From contig PAAV01000036.1 of assembly GCA_002699485.1 (NCBI GenBank), positions 1-38,432 on the forward strand: 38,432 nucleotides of DNA, in the 5' to 3' direction. The notes below the pieces were generated by a model that saw only the letters and a list, made by a program, of their open reading frames with translations, did not search any database and was not told where the DNA came from. A program made the translations under genes and the position numbers. Shown piece by piece: positions 1-9,374 of the stretch. The stretch's first letter is position 1, and every line of letters starts with the position of its first letter. This DNA is from Chloroflexota bacterium. GTDB taxonomy: Bacteria > Chloroflexota > Dehalococcoidia > Lucifugimonadales > UBA2962.

Positions 1-1
1 A

Positions 2-121
2 GAACACCTGAAATCCAATATAGATTTATTTAATAGCAAGCTTCCAATAGATAAGTCGATCGTTACAGAGCTTTATCGGAGATGGGATGAATTAGACGAA
101 AATTGGGCCGGACAAATGTAG
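2..121 (+). CDS. 3' end of a gene, possibly aldo/keto reductase (partial)
   Basis: An open frame enters from the left edge and ends at TAG 119-121, giving 39 residues that begin EHLKSNIDLF and end NWAGQM. The pattern EHLxSNI followed by an amphipathic helix resembles the C-terminal end of aldo/keto reductases, where this segment follows the NADP-binding loop. Only the tail is visible, so no active-site residue can be checked. The stop lies 4 bp from the stop of the facing S9 peptidase gene, which supports a real gene end. The family call is tentative. Confidence 0.4.
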   Translation, partial: EHLKSNIDLFNSKLPIDKSIVTELYRRWDELDENWAGQM

Positions 122-125
122 TTGG

Positions 126-2096
126 CTAGGATTTTTGTTCGTTGTAAATATCTACAGGTTTTATGTCTTCAGCCAATTCAAACTTAAATATTTTTGAATA
201 AAAAAATAGCTCTGCTTCTAGTGTTCTCTTTATATTGAAGCTCTTCCTAAAGCCATGCTGCTCACCCTCATAAGCAATATAGGCTACTTGCATATTTCTA
301 TTTCTTAGAGCTTGAACCATCGTTTCAGCTTGATTGGGCGGAACAACTTTGTCTTCTAATCCTTGGAACAGAATTACTGGTGCAGAGATCTTATCAATAT
401 TGTTTATTGGCGACCTTTCTTGCCAAATAGCAATATCAGAAGGGTAGGGTGCAATTAATCGATCTAAATATTTAGATTCAAATTTATGTGTATCTCTAGC
501 TAAAGCCTCTAGATCAGTTACTCCATAAAAACTTGCCCCCGCTTTAAAAACATTACTAAATGCTAATGCAGCCAGTGTTGTGAAGCCCCCTGCACTTCCT
601 CCATCAATAGCAACTTTGTCTTTATCCACTTTACCTTGTTTAATCAAATGCAAAGCCCCGTTAACGCAATCAGCCACATCAACTACGCCCCAATTTCGGT
701 CGAGCCGGCGACGATAAACTGTTCCATAACCCGTAGACCCTCCGTAATTGATGTCCATTACCGCGATACCTCGTGTCGTCCAATATTGAATGCTTTCATT
801 CAAAGAGGACCCTGTGGCACCCGTAGGGCCTCCATGAATTTTTACCAGCAATGGCGGTTTAGATGTATCGAGCCCTTCATATTTACGATTTTTGGGTGGA
901 TAAAAAAACCCATGCGCAGTCAAATTATTGTCCGTTGGAAACTCTATGACACCAGGGATTGATATGTCGTCCAAGTGCATAATATCTGCAGATGGTTTAC
1001 TTATTTTGGCGTGCTCTTTTGTACTTATATTAAAAGCAACCACAGCCGGGCTAGATTCAGGAGATCCTGCCTTGAAGGCAGCTACTCCTTCCGAGCAATT
1101 TATTGACGAGTACTCAGTGTAAGGTAAATCTATCCTAGATAATTTCTTCGACTTGATGTTTATATGGCCTAGATGCCACCGACTGTCACACGTGTAAGTA
1201 CAAACAATCGTCTCTGAAGAGGAAAACTGATAAGTTTTCATGCCAAAAACCCACATTGGTGTGCCAAATTCTGCGTCCATCAGTAAAACCGGTTCTGGGC
1301 AAGCATTTTCTGTGCCAGTATCTATGCTATGCAAATTCCACCAACCTGTCCTATCAGAAACATAAAACAAGGCGTCTTCATCTTTGGGGTGCCATTCTGG
1401 CTGAAATACTGCTTCTGTATTTCCGCCCGCTAACCGACGAGAATTTTGTATGCCTTCTTTACCAAAATCTGCAACCCATAATTCACAACCATCCCACGGC
1501 ATCAAGGGATGGTTCCACTGCAACCAAGTTAATTTAGTTCCAGATGAATTAATCCTTGCATTGGAATAGAAATCGGCTCCAGAAACCAAGACTTCAGGCT
1601 TGGTGCCCGCTGGGCTGTCTAAAGATATTCTTACAATGTTATTAATAGGTTCATTTAATGAATCTAAGCTATGGGATTCATTTATACAAATTAAGTTGCC
1701 TGAACTATGATCGATTTTAATATCCGCATAACGCTGAGTACTGTCATCGGGAGTTATTGCGACAGGTTTCTCTTTTTTGTCTTGCCGATATATTCTTTGG
1801 TCCGCAAAGTTAGAGTAATAAATTACCCCGCGTGAAACGTCATAGGATCCTCCTCCATATTCATGGACTCTTGTACGGGCATTATGGTTTTCAGAAATTG
1901 CATCCGCTATTACACCCTTGCTATTACGCCGCACAATTACGCTTCTACCACCTTGGCTAGGCCTGCCTTCAACCCAATAAATATCTTTCTCATCTTTTAT
2001 TACTTGACTCAGGCTTATGGATCCATCCGCTATTTTTTGGGCGCTTATAGGTGACTTCCAGCCACCATAATTTGCAATTTGTTTAATCATCTGCAT
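126..2096 (-). CDS. S9-family (prolyl oligopeptidase-like) serine peptidase
   Basis: A 656-residue protein with the two-part layout of dipeptidyl/acylaminoacyl peptidases: an N-terminal beta-propeller-like region (about residues 1-380) and a C-terminal alpha/beta-hydrolase domain. The nucleophile elbow GGSAGG places the catalytic serine near residue 501, the aspartate lies in LEDKVVPP near 582 and the histidine in EQHGF near 614. An oxyanion-type HGGP motif precedes the elbow. I see no signal peptide, so it probably acts in the cytoplasm on short peptides or blocked N-termini. The ATG at 2096 lies inside the 3' end of the upstream protease gene (14-bp overlap), suggesting translational coupling of two proteolytic genes. 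Substrate preference cannot be read from the sequence. Confidence 0.9.
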   Translation of the reverse strand: MQMIKQIANYGGWKSPISAQKIADGSISLSQVIKDEKDIYWVEGRPSQGGRSVIVRRNSKGVIADAISENHNARTRVHEYGGGSYDVSRGVIYYSNFADQRIYRQDKKEKPVAITPDDSTQRYADIKIDHSSGNLICINESHSLDSLNEPINNIVRISLDSPAGTKPEVLVSGADFYSNARINSSGTKLTWLQWNHPLMPWDGCELWVADFGKEGIQNSRRLAGGNTEAVFQPEWHPKDEDALFYVSDRTGWWNLHSIDTGTENACPEPVLLMDAEFGTPMWVFGMKTYQFSSSETIVCTYTCDSRWHLGHINIKSKKLSRIDLPYTEYSSINCSEGVAAFKAGSPESSPAVVAFNISTKEHAKISKPSADIMHLDDISIPGVIEFPTDNNLTAHGFFYPPKNRKYEGLDTSKPPLLVKIHGGPTGATGSSLNESIQYWTTRGIAVMDINYGGSTGYGTVYRRRLDRNWGVVDVADCVNGALHLIKQGKVDKDKVAIDGGSAGGFTTLAALAFSNVFKAGASFYGVTDLEALARDTHKFESKYLDRLIAPYPSDIAIWQERSPINNIDKISAPVILFQGLEDKVVPPNQAETMVQALRNRNMQVAYIAYEGEQHGFRKSFNIKRTLEAELFFYSKIFKFELAEDIKPVDIYNEQKS

Positions 2097-4623
2097 TGCC
2101 TAGACTTTCCTTTTCGGTAAACCGTGAAGCCATCCAAACATTTGACTGGGTTTGAGGCTCGACACTATATCTACCCTTTATCAATTGGTTATTCGCCAGT
2201 ATTCCTGAAAATGTCATTTTTCTCATTGGAAGTTCAGAATTGTTTAGCATGACGCCATCAAATTCAGTTGAAAACTCAATATAATCTCCATTGACCTTGC
2301 CAATTAAGCCTGCTTGCTGTTTTTCATTATTAGAATTCGTCATTGAGATGGTCCCAGTTAACGTCGAGCCTTGTTTCAACAATGTTAATTCAAACGGGCG
2401 TACTGTTTTTTGTTCGGCTGGAGAGTCAAGGATAAAAGGATCAATCATTACTCCCCGAAAACCGCCTATTTCAATAACTTCTTGATTCCCTAGAACTTGA
2501 GATGTCTTAAATGACGATAACAAAATATTAACCAACTGCCTCAATTGTTCATCTCCATTAGACAAAACAAACGTGCCAAACACACCGGCTTCCTGCTGGT
2601 CTGGGCCTTTTGTGGTTGCAATGACCTCATATCGCTCATTATTCAAATCTACGTGCAACATCTCCACATATGATTGGTCATTCACAAAAACCGTATGGAA
2701 TCTTGTATCTGTCACGAGTGTAGGGCCATCAATGCTAATTGGCTGGTAGACCAATTCGTACGCGGCCTTCCTTTGAATTGACCAATCTGACAAAGTTTCT
2801 TCGGACACTTCGTTCAATCTGCGTATTGCCACCGTTGTTGAACCTACCTGATCATATATTCTATGGTCTGTAACTAAAACGGTTTCCTCAAATTTGCGAT
2901 CCGTTTCTTCAAGCTTAGCTACAGTCCAATTTATGGGAAATTGTATTTCCCAGCCATAATTTTCGCTTACTATCTTACGTTCAAGTGAAAATCGATCTAT
3001 CGGCTTCGTCTTAAAGTTTTTCAACCAAATAAACGAACTAATAAAAGCCTCCATATCCCTTAAATTATATTTGGAATTGTTTTGGCAGTTATCAGCCAAT
3101 ATGTTCAAATATAATTTCCAATTATCTACAAGATATACCGAGGCCCACTCATAACCGTGTCGATCGCAGAAAATGCCTCCTGAAATTAGATACTCATACA
3201 ATATTCCACTAATGTCGCCAGTCAAAGATTTCTGATATTCGGAGACTACAGAAAAACCAGCTGCGCCTGCAGATCTAAATTCTTTAAGGGCTGCTACCGC
3301 TTCCTCAGACGTGTTGCCTACAAAAGATTCACCGTTAACTATTTCATAACTCGAATCTGTTACAGTCAGGGATATATAACCATTCCCGGTAGCATCACCG
3401 CTGTCCAATGAGATAGTGAATCTCTCTAAAGTGTCATCTGCTCTGTCATAGTATTGTGGGTCCGTTGAGTACGACCAGGATGTTGGCAAAGCAACCAGAT
3501 AGCGTGATGATAGATCAAGATACGCAGTCCATTCAGTAGATATAATATTTTCGCTATACAAAAAGCTAACTTGATTTGTTTGATACGCCGCAATTAAATT
3601 AACAACCAGATTACTGGGGACCGCATAATTCACCCCTATTAATCGAGTTATTGGATCTATAATAGCGCTTGTATAATAATCCCTTCTTGCAGTTACCCCA
3701 ACCACTTCACCTAAAGAATTTAAAAGTGGCCCACCGCTATTCCCCGCATTTGTCCCTATTTCAGTGTGTATGAATTGCCTTCCATCCGTGAGCCGCGTGG
3801 TTGAAAAAACTCCTGTATTAATTGTCGGCTTTAGGCCAAATTCGTTCTCAGTCGATTCACCCAGATACGGGTAGCCGATTGAAATCAACCACTCTCCCGG
3901 AAAAAGTTGACTGGAGTCTGCAAAAGAAAGATAAGGGTATTCGAAAACGACCGTCTCGTCTGAATTTATCTGCAGTATGGCGATATCCTGACAAGGGTAT
4001 ATAGCTACCAGCTTGGCATCCATTTCTCCTAAAGCAGCGTTTTTCACTGAATACTGATTTCCCAACTCGGCGTCGTAGCACATAGTCGCTTCCATTTCAT
4101 CAGTTATTGTGCTGACAACATGGGCGTTGGTAACTATAAGGCCCTCTGGGTTTACAAAGAATCCGGTGCCCCCCGTGCTGACCTCTACAATTGCTGATCC
4201 GGAATTTTTAGTAACGCCTAAAACATCTAGAGGGAATGAGGTGTCTAGATTGTCATTCGCGGTCGGAGTTGGGGTGGCAACTACAATTACTTCTACCTCT
4301 TTGATTACCTCAACAATCTTTTCGACTTCAACTGGAACTTCTACCTCTTTGATTACCTCAACAATCTTTTCGACTTCAACTGGAACTTCTACCTCTTTAA
4401 TTACCTCAATCGGAACTTCTATCTCTTGGATTAAAACATCGGATTCTGGCTTGGCTAGTGTAGCAATGAAATCCAATCGAGCCTCAACAGTAGCTTCTAT
4501 ATCAGGCGTCGGAGGGGTTACAATTTTTTCTGTTTCAATATCAACAACACCATCTCCGCTAAAGCATGACCATAAGAAAACAGCAGTGATCGTTGAAAGC
4601 CCCATTGTTACAATGATTTTCAT
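2083..4623 (-). CDS. Lipoprotein trypsin-like serine protease with Val/Glu/Lys repeat stalk
   Basis: The frame extends to a TTG at 4647, but the ATG at 4623 gives a classic lipoprotein signal (MKII..., hydrophobic core, lipobox FLWSC), so I choose it; product 846 residues. Numbered from the TTG, Cys28 is the lipidation site. A stalk of about residues 75-130 is built from 16-residue repeats (EVEVPVEVEKIVEVIK) and ends in VVATPTPTA. The protease domain follows with His176 in TNAHVV, Asp221 in QDIAILQI and Ser304 in GNSGGPLL, a complete S1/HtrA-like triad. About 500 further residues, mostly beta-rich to the eye, contain no PDZ domain that I recognise. It probably acts outside the membrane in protein quality control or processing. 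The gene overlaps the S9 peptidase downstream. Confidence 0.85.
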   Translation of the reverse strand: MKIIVTMGLSTITAVFLWSCFSGDGVVDIETEKIVTPPTPDIEATVEARLDFIATLAKPESDVLIQEIEVPIEVIKEVEVPVEVEKIVEVIKEVEVPVEVEKIVEVIKEVEVIVVATPTPTANDNLDTSFPLDVLGVTKNSGSAIVEVSTGGTGFFVNPEGLIVTNAHVVSTITDEMEATMCYDAELGNQYSVKNAALGEMDAKLVAIYPCQDIAILQINSDETVVFEYPYLSFADSSQLFPGEWLISIGYPYLGESTENEFGLKPTINTGVFSTTRLTDGRQFIHTEIGTNAGNSGGPLLNSLGEVVGVTARRDYYTSAIIDPITRLIGVNYAVPSNLVVNLIAAYQTNQVSFLYSENIISTEWTAYLDLSSRYLVALPTSWSYSTDPQYYDRADDTLERFTISLDSGDATGNGYISLTVTDSSYEIVNGESFVGNTSEEAVAALKEFRSAGAAGFSVVSEYQKSLTGDISGILYEYLISGGIFCDRHGYEWASVYLVDNWKLYLNILADNCQNNSKYNLRDMEAFISSFIWLKNFKTKPIDRFSLERKIVSENYGWEIQFPINWTVAKLEETDRKFEETVLVTDHRIYDQVGSTTVAIRRLNEVSEETLSDWSIQRKAAYELVYQPISIDGPTLVTDTRFHTVFVNDQSYVEMLHVDLNNERYEVIATTKGPDQQEAGVFGTFVLSNGDEQLRQLVNILLSSFKTSQVLGNQEVIEIGGFRGVMIDPFILDSPAEQKTVRPFELTLLKQGSTLTGTISMTNSNNEKQQAGLIGKVNGDYIEFSTEFDGVMLNNSELPMRKMTFSGILANNQLIKGRYSVEPQTQSNVWMASRFTEKESLGNADD
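4291..4409 (-). repeat. 48-bp tandem repeat in the protease stalk
   Basis: Two identical 48-bp copies (4291-4338 and 4339-4386) are followed by a partial third (4387-4409, one mismatch). On the coding strand each copy encodes 16 residues of alternating Val/Glu with Lys and Ile. Exact identity at DNA level points to recent duplication or slippage, so copy number may vary between strains. Confidence 0.95.
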
Positions 4624-4721
4624 TGAAAATCCAATTAGATTTGACAAAATTTATCTTTCCACGAAATGTATATAGAAACGTTAATTTAATACAAGCGTAC
4701 TAATTGCATTATACTGGCTTC

Positions 4722-7292
4722 ATGATTCCAATTACTTTGTCAATAAAAAACTTTATGTGCTACCGAGAGCCTCCTGTGCTTGAACTGGAATCAGTGCAGG
4801 TGGCCTGTCTCTGTGGAATGAATGGGCACGGTAAATCTGCCTTGCTTGACGCAATTACTTGGGCTGTTTGGGGGCAAGCACGAACAAGAACTCAGGACGA
4901 ACTAATTCATCAAGGGCAAACAGATATGGTGGTTGATTTAGAATTTTCAGCTCGGGGGCAAACTTATAAGGTCAGCCGACGCCATACTCGCAAGAGGGGC
5001 AAACAAGGAGCTTCCTCGTTAGAGTTACAGGTGTTTTCAAATGGGGCCTTTATGCCAATCACCGGAAATACCATACGTGAAACAGAAACTGCAGTGAAAA
5101 CGTTGCTGAATATGGACTACGACACTTTTGTGAACACTGCTTTTCTACTTCAAGGTAAAGCTGATCTATTCAGCTCATCGACTCCAGCAAAAAGGAAAGA
5201 GACTCTTGCTGAGGTATTAGGACTCAGGTACTACGATTCGCTAGCGATGAAATCACGAGAATTAGGGCGGCAACAGGACAAATTGATAGCTTCGATTGAC
5301 TCAACTGTGGCCTTTCAAACAGAGGAGGCAGAGAAAAGCGACTTATATCAAGCTGATTTGTCTAAGGCTGAGCATGGCTTAACTAATACAGAAAATTCGT
5401 TGAGTCTCGCATTGTCAGATAAAACATCTGTCGAGTCTAAAATTGACAAGCTCGAATTAAAGGCGTCGCTCATCGAAACAAATCGAGGTCGGGTTAATTC
5501 AGCAACAACAGAGCTTCAGCAGTTACAAAAATCTCTAGACGATTTTCGTGCGGAACTTGCCGAAGCCGAGATGCTCCAGTCCAAAGAATCAGATATCAGC
5601 TCAAAACACTCTCAGTTACAAGGAGCTCTATCAGAAGAAAAGTTAATGTCCCAACAAGCATCAAGCCATAAAACCCTTGTGGATGATGTAATTAAATTAG
5701 AGCAGGCTATAGACATTGAAACTACTAGACTGGGCCAAAGAATCCAATCAACCGACCAGCAATTAAAGGATCTTTCGGCCTCATCGTCAAGTCTTCCCCA
5801 GCTAAATAAAGAGGCTGAAAACATTGACCAGCAAAAATCTGAGTTGAAAAAATTGATTTTGACATCAGAAGAATTAGGCAAATCTATTTCCGTTCTAGAA
5901 ACACGATCGGCTGTTTTAGATAATGAAAACTCAGCATTGAAACAGACTATGGACGAAACACGACAAAAATACGATTATCTTCAGTCGGAAGACGCATTGT
6001 GTCCAGTATGTAGCGAAGCGCTTGGAGGCGCCAAAATCGAAAAGTTAAGGTTGGAATACGAGGCCTCCGGCGCTCAAGCCAAGACCATATACCTAGATAA
6101 CCAAAGCCAAGTGGCGCAAGTTAGAAAGGCCTTATCGTCCGACCAAGACAAGCTTTCTAAGCTCGATAAACAAGTTACACGCCAACATAACGAGATTTCC
6201 GGCAAAGAAGACTCGTTAAGGCGCGAGATTGCTACTGCGGAAAATGCCGCAGCAAAAAGCCAGCAGTTAAGTGCTGAGCTGTCGTTACTGCGGGAACAGC
6301 TTTCAGGCGATTCGTTTTGCAGGTCCGAGAAAAGTAAGCTCGAAAAGATAAATTACGACTTACAATGCTTGAAATACCAACCTGAAGCACACGAGAACCT
6401 AATTAAATTGATCGAAACTCTGCGACCTTACGAGGAATCAATGAGGCTACTAAATCATGCTAAAGCTTCAGTCAATAAAATTAGTGAGGGTATAAAGCAA
6501 TCTACTACGTTATTTGAAAGGCGGTCTGCCGAAATAAAACAAGCCAATCAGGAAATTACAGAGTTAGAAAAGGCCTTGGTTGAACTTCCAGAGCTTAGCC
6601 GGCAATCCAAAAAGGCATCTGCTCAGATCGAAGAGCTTGAGAAACAGCGAGCCCATTTTTCTGAGGAGACTGGCAGGCTAAGGGAGCGCTTAGATCATTG
6701 CAAAAGACTAGAAAGCCAAATCAATAACCAAATGAAAACAAGGAAGGCAGCGGAAAAGGAGCGTCTCATTTTCAATGATCTCGCTGGAGCGTTCGGTCGT
6801 AACGGAATACAGGCCATGATAATCGAAACTGCCATTCCACAAATTCAAGATGAGGCTAATGAGATGCTGTTCAGATTAACCGATGGTGGCCTTTCTCTTA
6901 GATTTGATTTAACAGAAGGCAGAATAGACTCTAGCACTGGCAACCCTTCAGAACAGCTAGAAATTCGGGTCAGCGACGAGATGGGCACAAGAAGTTATGA
7001 AACTTTTAGTGGTGGGGAGTCTTTTAGAATAAATTTTGCTATTCGTATAGCCCTTTCAAAGCTCCTTGCCAGCCGTTCTGGTGCGCCACTGCCCATCCTA
7101 TTTATCGATGAGGGTTTTGGATCCCAAGACGAGATCGGGCAGGATCGCCTGAAAGAGGCTATAAATTTTATCCGTGATGACTTCGAAAAGATTTTAGTCA
7201 TCACGCACATTGAAGAAATTAAAGATGCGTTTCCGGCGCGGATCGAAGTCGAAAAGACGCCATCAGGTTCAACATATAAACTGATATCTTAG
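4722..7292 (+). CDS. sbcC: SbcC/Rad50-type DNA repair ATPase
   Basis: An SMC-like ATPase of about 856 residues that, in the known SbcCD complex, opens DNA ends for the SbcD nuclease. The N-terminal Walker A is GMNGHGKSALLD, a long coiled coil follows, the zinc-hook CPVC lies near residue 427, and the C-terminal signature FSGGES and Walker B ILFIDEGFG close the ATPase head. A TTG at 4704 is in frame, but ATG 4722 better matches the family start (MIPITLSIKNFMCY). There is no Shine-Dalgarno site. A -10-like TATACT at 4710-4715 lies 6 nt before the ATG, so a leaderless message is possible. sbcD, usually adjacent, is not in this window. The stop overlaps a possible GTG start of the next frame. Confidence 0.93.
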   Translation: MIPITLSIKNFMCYREPPVLELESVQVACLCGMNGHGKSALLDAITWAVWGQARTRTQDELIHQGQTDMVVDLEFSARGQTYKVSRRHTRKRGKQGASSLELQVFSNGAFMPITGNTIRETETAVKTLLNMDYDTFVNTAFLLQGKADLFSSSTPAKRKETLAEVLGLRYYDSLAMKSRELGRQQDKLIASIDSTVAFQTEEAEKSDLYQADLSKAEHGLTNTENSLSLALSDKTSVESKIDKLELKASLIETNRGRVNSATTELQQLQKSLDDFRAELAEAEMLQSKESDISSKHSQLQGALSEEKLMSQQASSHKTLVDDVIKLEQAIDIETTRLGQRIQSTDQQLKDLSASSSSLPQLNKEAENIDQQKSELKKLILTSEELGKSISVLETRSAVLDNENSALKQTMDETRQKYDYLQSEDALCPVCSEALGGAKIEKLRLEYEASGAQAKTIYLDNQSQVAQVRKALSSDQDKLSKLDKQVTRQHNEISGKEDSLRREIATAENAAAKSQQLSAELSLLREQLSGDSFCRSEKSKLEKINYDLQCLKYQPEAHENLIKLIETLRPYEESMRLLNHAKASVNKISEGIKQSTTLFERRSAEIKQANQEITELEKALVELPELSRQSKKASAQIEELEKQRAHFSEETGRLRERLDHCKRLESQINNQMKTRKAAEKERLIFNDLAGAFGRNGIQAMIIETAIPQIQDEANEMLFRLTDGGLSLRFDLTEGRIDSSTGNPSEQLEIRVSDEMGTRSYETFSGGESFRINFAIRIALSKLLASRSGAPLPILFIDEGFGSQDEIGQDRLKEAINFIRDDFEKILVITHIEEIKDAFPARIEVEKTPSGSTYKLIS

Positions 7293-7300
7293 TGGTTGCA

Positions 7301-8095
7301 ATGTCTAAAGATTTAATAAAAGATTCTTGGCCTACTGAACAAGAGGCCGTATTGTTAATAAAAACTGATCTGTCAGGGTTTTTAAACGAATTCAACCCAA
7401 GTCAACTCTGTGTTCCAGGGATCCAAGTAAGAAACCCCACAACAATTAACCTACAAGACACTTATTTCGATTCTCTTTCGCTGCAATTGGGCAATGCTCA
7501 AGCAGCTTTAAGGCTAAGAAAAGAAAGGGATACGCTTCTACTTGGTGTAAAGCAGGGAGATCGCTGGACAGCTTCCGGTGTTTCAAGAATCGAAGCTGAG
7601 GAGCCTTGGTCTGCAAATGGAGTAGCGACCATATTACATTATCTTGATTTTATGGGAGTAAACCTGACACACCCAGGTGTCCCTATAGGCTCAGCGGAAC
7701 CTCTTAGAATACTAAGCTTAATGGGACTGAAGCCAATTCAAAACAGATCATTAAAAAGAATATTATGGCCAATATTTGATAAGGGCAACCAAAAAATCTG
7801 CTCTTTAGGCTTGGATGTCGTGACATTAAATCTCTCCAATGGTCCAGTTAAGTTTGGAGAAATAGAAATAGAGCTCATTGACGGGCCAGTTAGTACCATA
7901 AAGAGCCTATTCGATGCTCTCATATATAATTATCCGAAATTGCTTCAGCCTTGGCGATATAGCAAACTTCAAACGGGCACTGCTATTGAGTCTTTATCTA
8001 AGTCGACTGATGGCAGTATTGTCAATGAAAATGGCGAATTAACACTGACAAACATAAGCCAAATTGAAAAGTTACTTAAGAAACCACATCGATAA
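7301..8095 (+). CDS. CYTH-domain protein (triphosphate tunnel enzyme-like)
   Basis: A 264-residue protein with features of the CYTH superfamily, whose members hydrolyse triphosphates or cyclise ATP inside a beta-barrel tunnel. Visible are an N-terminal TEQEAVLLIK (an ExE-like start of the tunnel), DTYFDS, an ALRLRKER basic strand, LLGVKQG, then an acidic strand RIEAEEPW, and later a FGEIEIEL strand in the second half. The canonical ExExK is imperfect here, so enzymatic activity is uncertain. ATG 7301 is chosen over GTG 7292, which would overlap the SbcC stop by one base. The gene probably shares a transcript with sbcC. There is no CHAD domain. Confidence 0.7.
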   Translation: MSKDLIKDSWPTEQEAVLLIKTDLSGFLNEFNPSQLCVPGIQVRNPTTINLQDTYFDSLSLQLGNAQAALRLRKERDTLLLGVKQGDRWTASGVSRIEAEEPWSANGVATILHYLDFMGVNLTHPGVPIGSAEPLRILSLMGLKPIQNRSLKRILWPIFDKGNQKICSLGLDVVTLNLSNGPVKFGEIEIELIDGPVSTIKSLFDALIYNYPKLLQPWRYSKLQTGTAIESLSKSTDGSIVNENGELTLTNISQIEKLLKKPHR

Positions 8096-8138
8096 ACTGA
8101 AGTCGTAATGATGACATCTTATTCAAGTTTTGGGGGCG

Positions 8139-9374
8139 ATGTTGACGAAAATATTAGGTGGGTATCAAACTGATTTTGCCAGAAACTGGCTAAAAGAAGG
8201 AATGTCTATTGTTGACGCATTTAAAGAATGTGTAAATGGCGCCCTAGAGTCAAGCCATTTAAATGCAAGCGATATCCAAACGATCCATGTTGGAAATGCG
8301 GCTGCAGAGATGTTCCTTTCGCAGGGTCATCTTGGGGCTTTAGCAATAGAAGCAGACACTTCACTACGCGGGCTACCCTCTGCACGACATGAGGCAGCAT
8401 GCGCTTCTGGAAGTGTAGCTGCCCTCGCGGCCACGGCAGAACTGGAGGCTGGAAGGTATGAATTGGCGCTAGTAATTGGAATCGAACAAATGAAAACAGT
8501 TGATCCGCAAAAATGTGGAGATTTTCTGGGGACGGCAGCATGGTATGACAGGGAGGCTAAGGGAATCGAATTCCCATTTCCTAAGCTATTCGGGCAGCTA
8601 GGAAGTGAATATATAAATCGATTTAGCCTGAGTCATAGCTACTATTCTGAGTGCCAATCTTACCTGTCAGACCTTATGTTCGACAATGCTCGCCTCAATG
8701 GAAAAGCTCAAGCCAGAAACTGGGATATAGCAAGCTTGTCAGATAAATTAACTGTCAGGATATCTCCAGAAATCACCGTAAAGGATTGTTCCCAGATAAC
8801 AGATGGAGCAGTCGCTATCATAATTGCTTCGGATAAGTTTGCTGCTGAGTATGCCAAAACTCATGGTATCGATTCAGATTCCATCCCTTCGATTCTAGGG
8901 TGGGGGCACACCACCGCACCAATTGCATTATCAGACAAGCTATCTGAAAGTAAAAATAGTGGATACGTATTGCCACATGCTCGCAAAGCTATCACGGATG
9001 CATACGATCGCGCAGGTATTGCTGGTCCCTCAAAACTCGATTCTTATGAATTTCACGACTGTTTTACAACTACATCTTATGCATCAATAGACTTAATTGG
9101 ACTAACAAAACCCGGCGAAAACCACGTTGCTATCGAAAAGGGTTGGATAGAAAGGGGTGGTCTTTTGCCATTGAACCCAAGTGGCGGTTTAATTGGGGCC
9201 GGTCATCCCGTTGGTGCTACAGGCGTACGCCAGCTGCTTGACAGTTACTTACAGGTATCAGAAAAGGCAGGACCTTATCAAGCGGAATTAAAAAACAAAA
9301 ATGTCCTTGCTGTTAATATTGGCGGCAGTGGGACTACCACAGTGGCAACTGTAATAGGAACAAATAAGACATGA
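8139..9374 (+). CDS. Thiolase family protein (SCP2-type acetyl-CoA acyltransferase-like)
   Basis: A 411-residue thiolase-fold protein. The nucleophilic cysteine lies in EAACASGS near residue 88, a conserved HDCF motif occurs late, and GGLIGAGHPVGATG provides the active-site histidine loop. The last thiolase motif, normally containing a second catalytic cysteine (CxGGG), reads NIGGSGTT, as in the SCP2/non-specific lipid-transfer thiolase group, so classic reversible thiolysis may be altered. ATG 8139 is preferred to a TTG three codons upstream. The stop overlaps the start of the MaoC gene (ATGA at 9371-9374), so the two are translationally coupled and probably act on the same acyl-CoA substrate. 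Confidence 0.88.
   Translation: MLTKILGGYQTDFARNWLKEGMSIVDAFKECVNGALESSHLNASDIQTIHVGNAAAEMFLSQGHLGALAIEADTSLRGLPSARHEAACASGSVAALAATAELEAGRYELALVIGIEQMKTVDPQKCGDFLGTAAWYDREAKGIEFPFPKLFGQLGSEYINRFSLSHSYYSECQSYLSDLMFDNARLNGKAQARNWDIASLSDKLTVRISPEITVKDCSQITDGAVAIIIASDKFAAEYAKTHGIDSDSIPSILGWGHTTAPIALSDKLSESKNSGYVLPHARKAITDAYDRAGIAGPSKLDSYEFHDCFTTTSYASIDLIGLTKPGENHVAIEKGWIERGGLLPLNPSGGLIGAGHPVGATGVRQLLDSYLQVSEKAGPYQAELKNKNVLAVNIGGSGTTTVATVIGTNKT

Noticed and set aside
4109-4675. 188-codon plus-strand frame opposite the protease start
   Set aside because: Antisense of the repeat stalk; Thr/Ser-rich repeats are a by-product of the Val/Glu codons.
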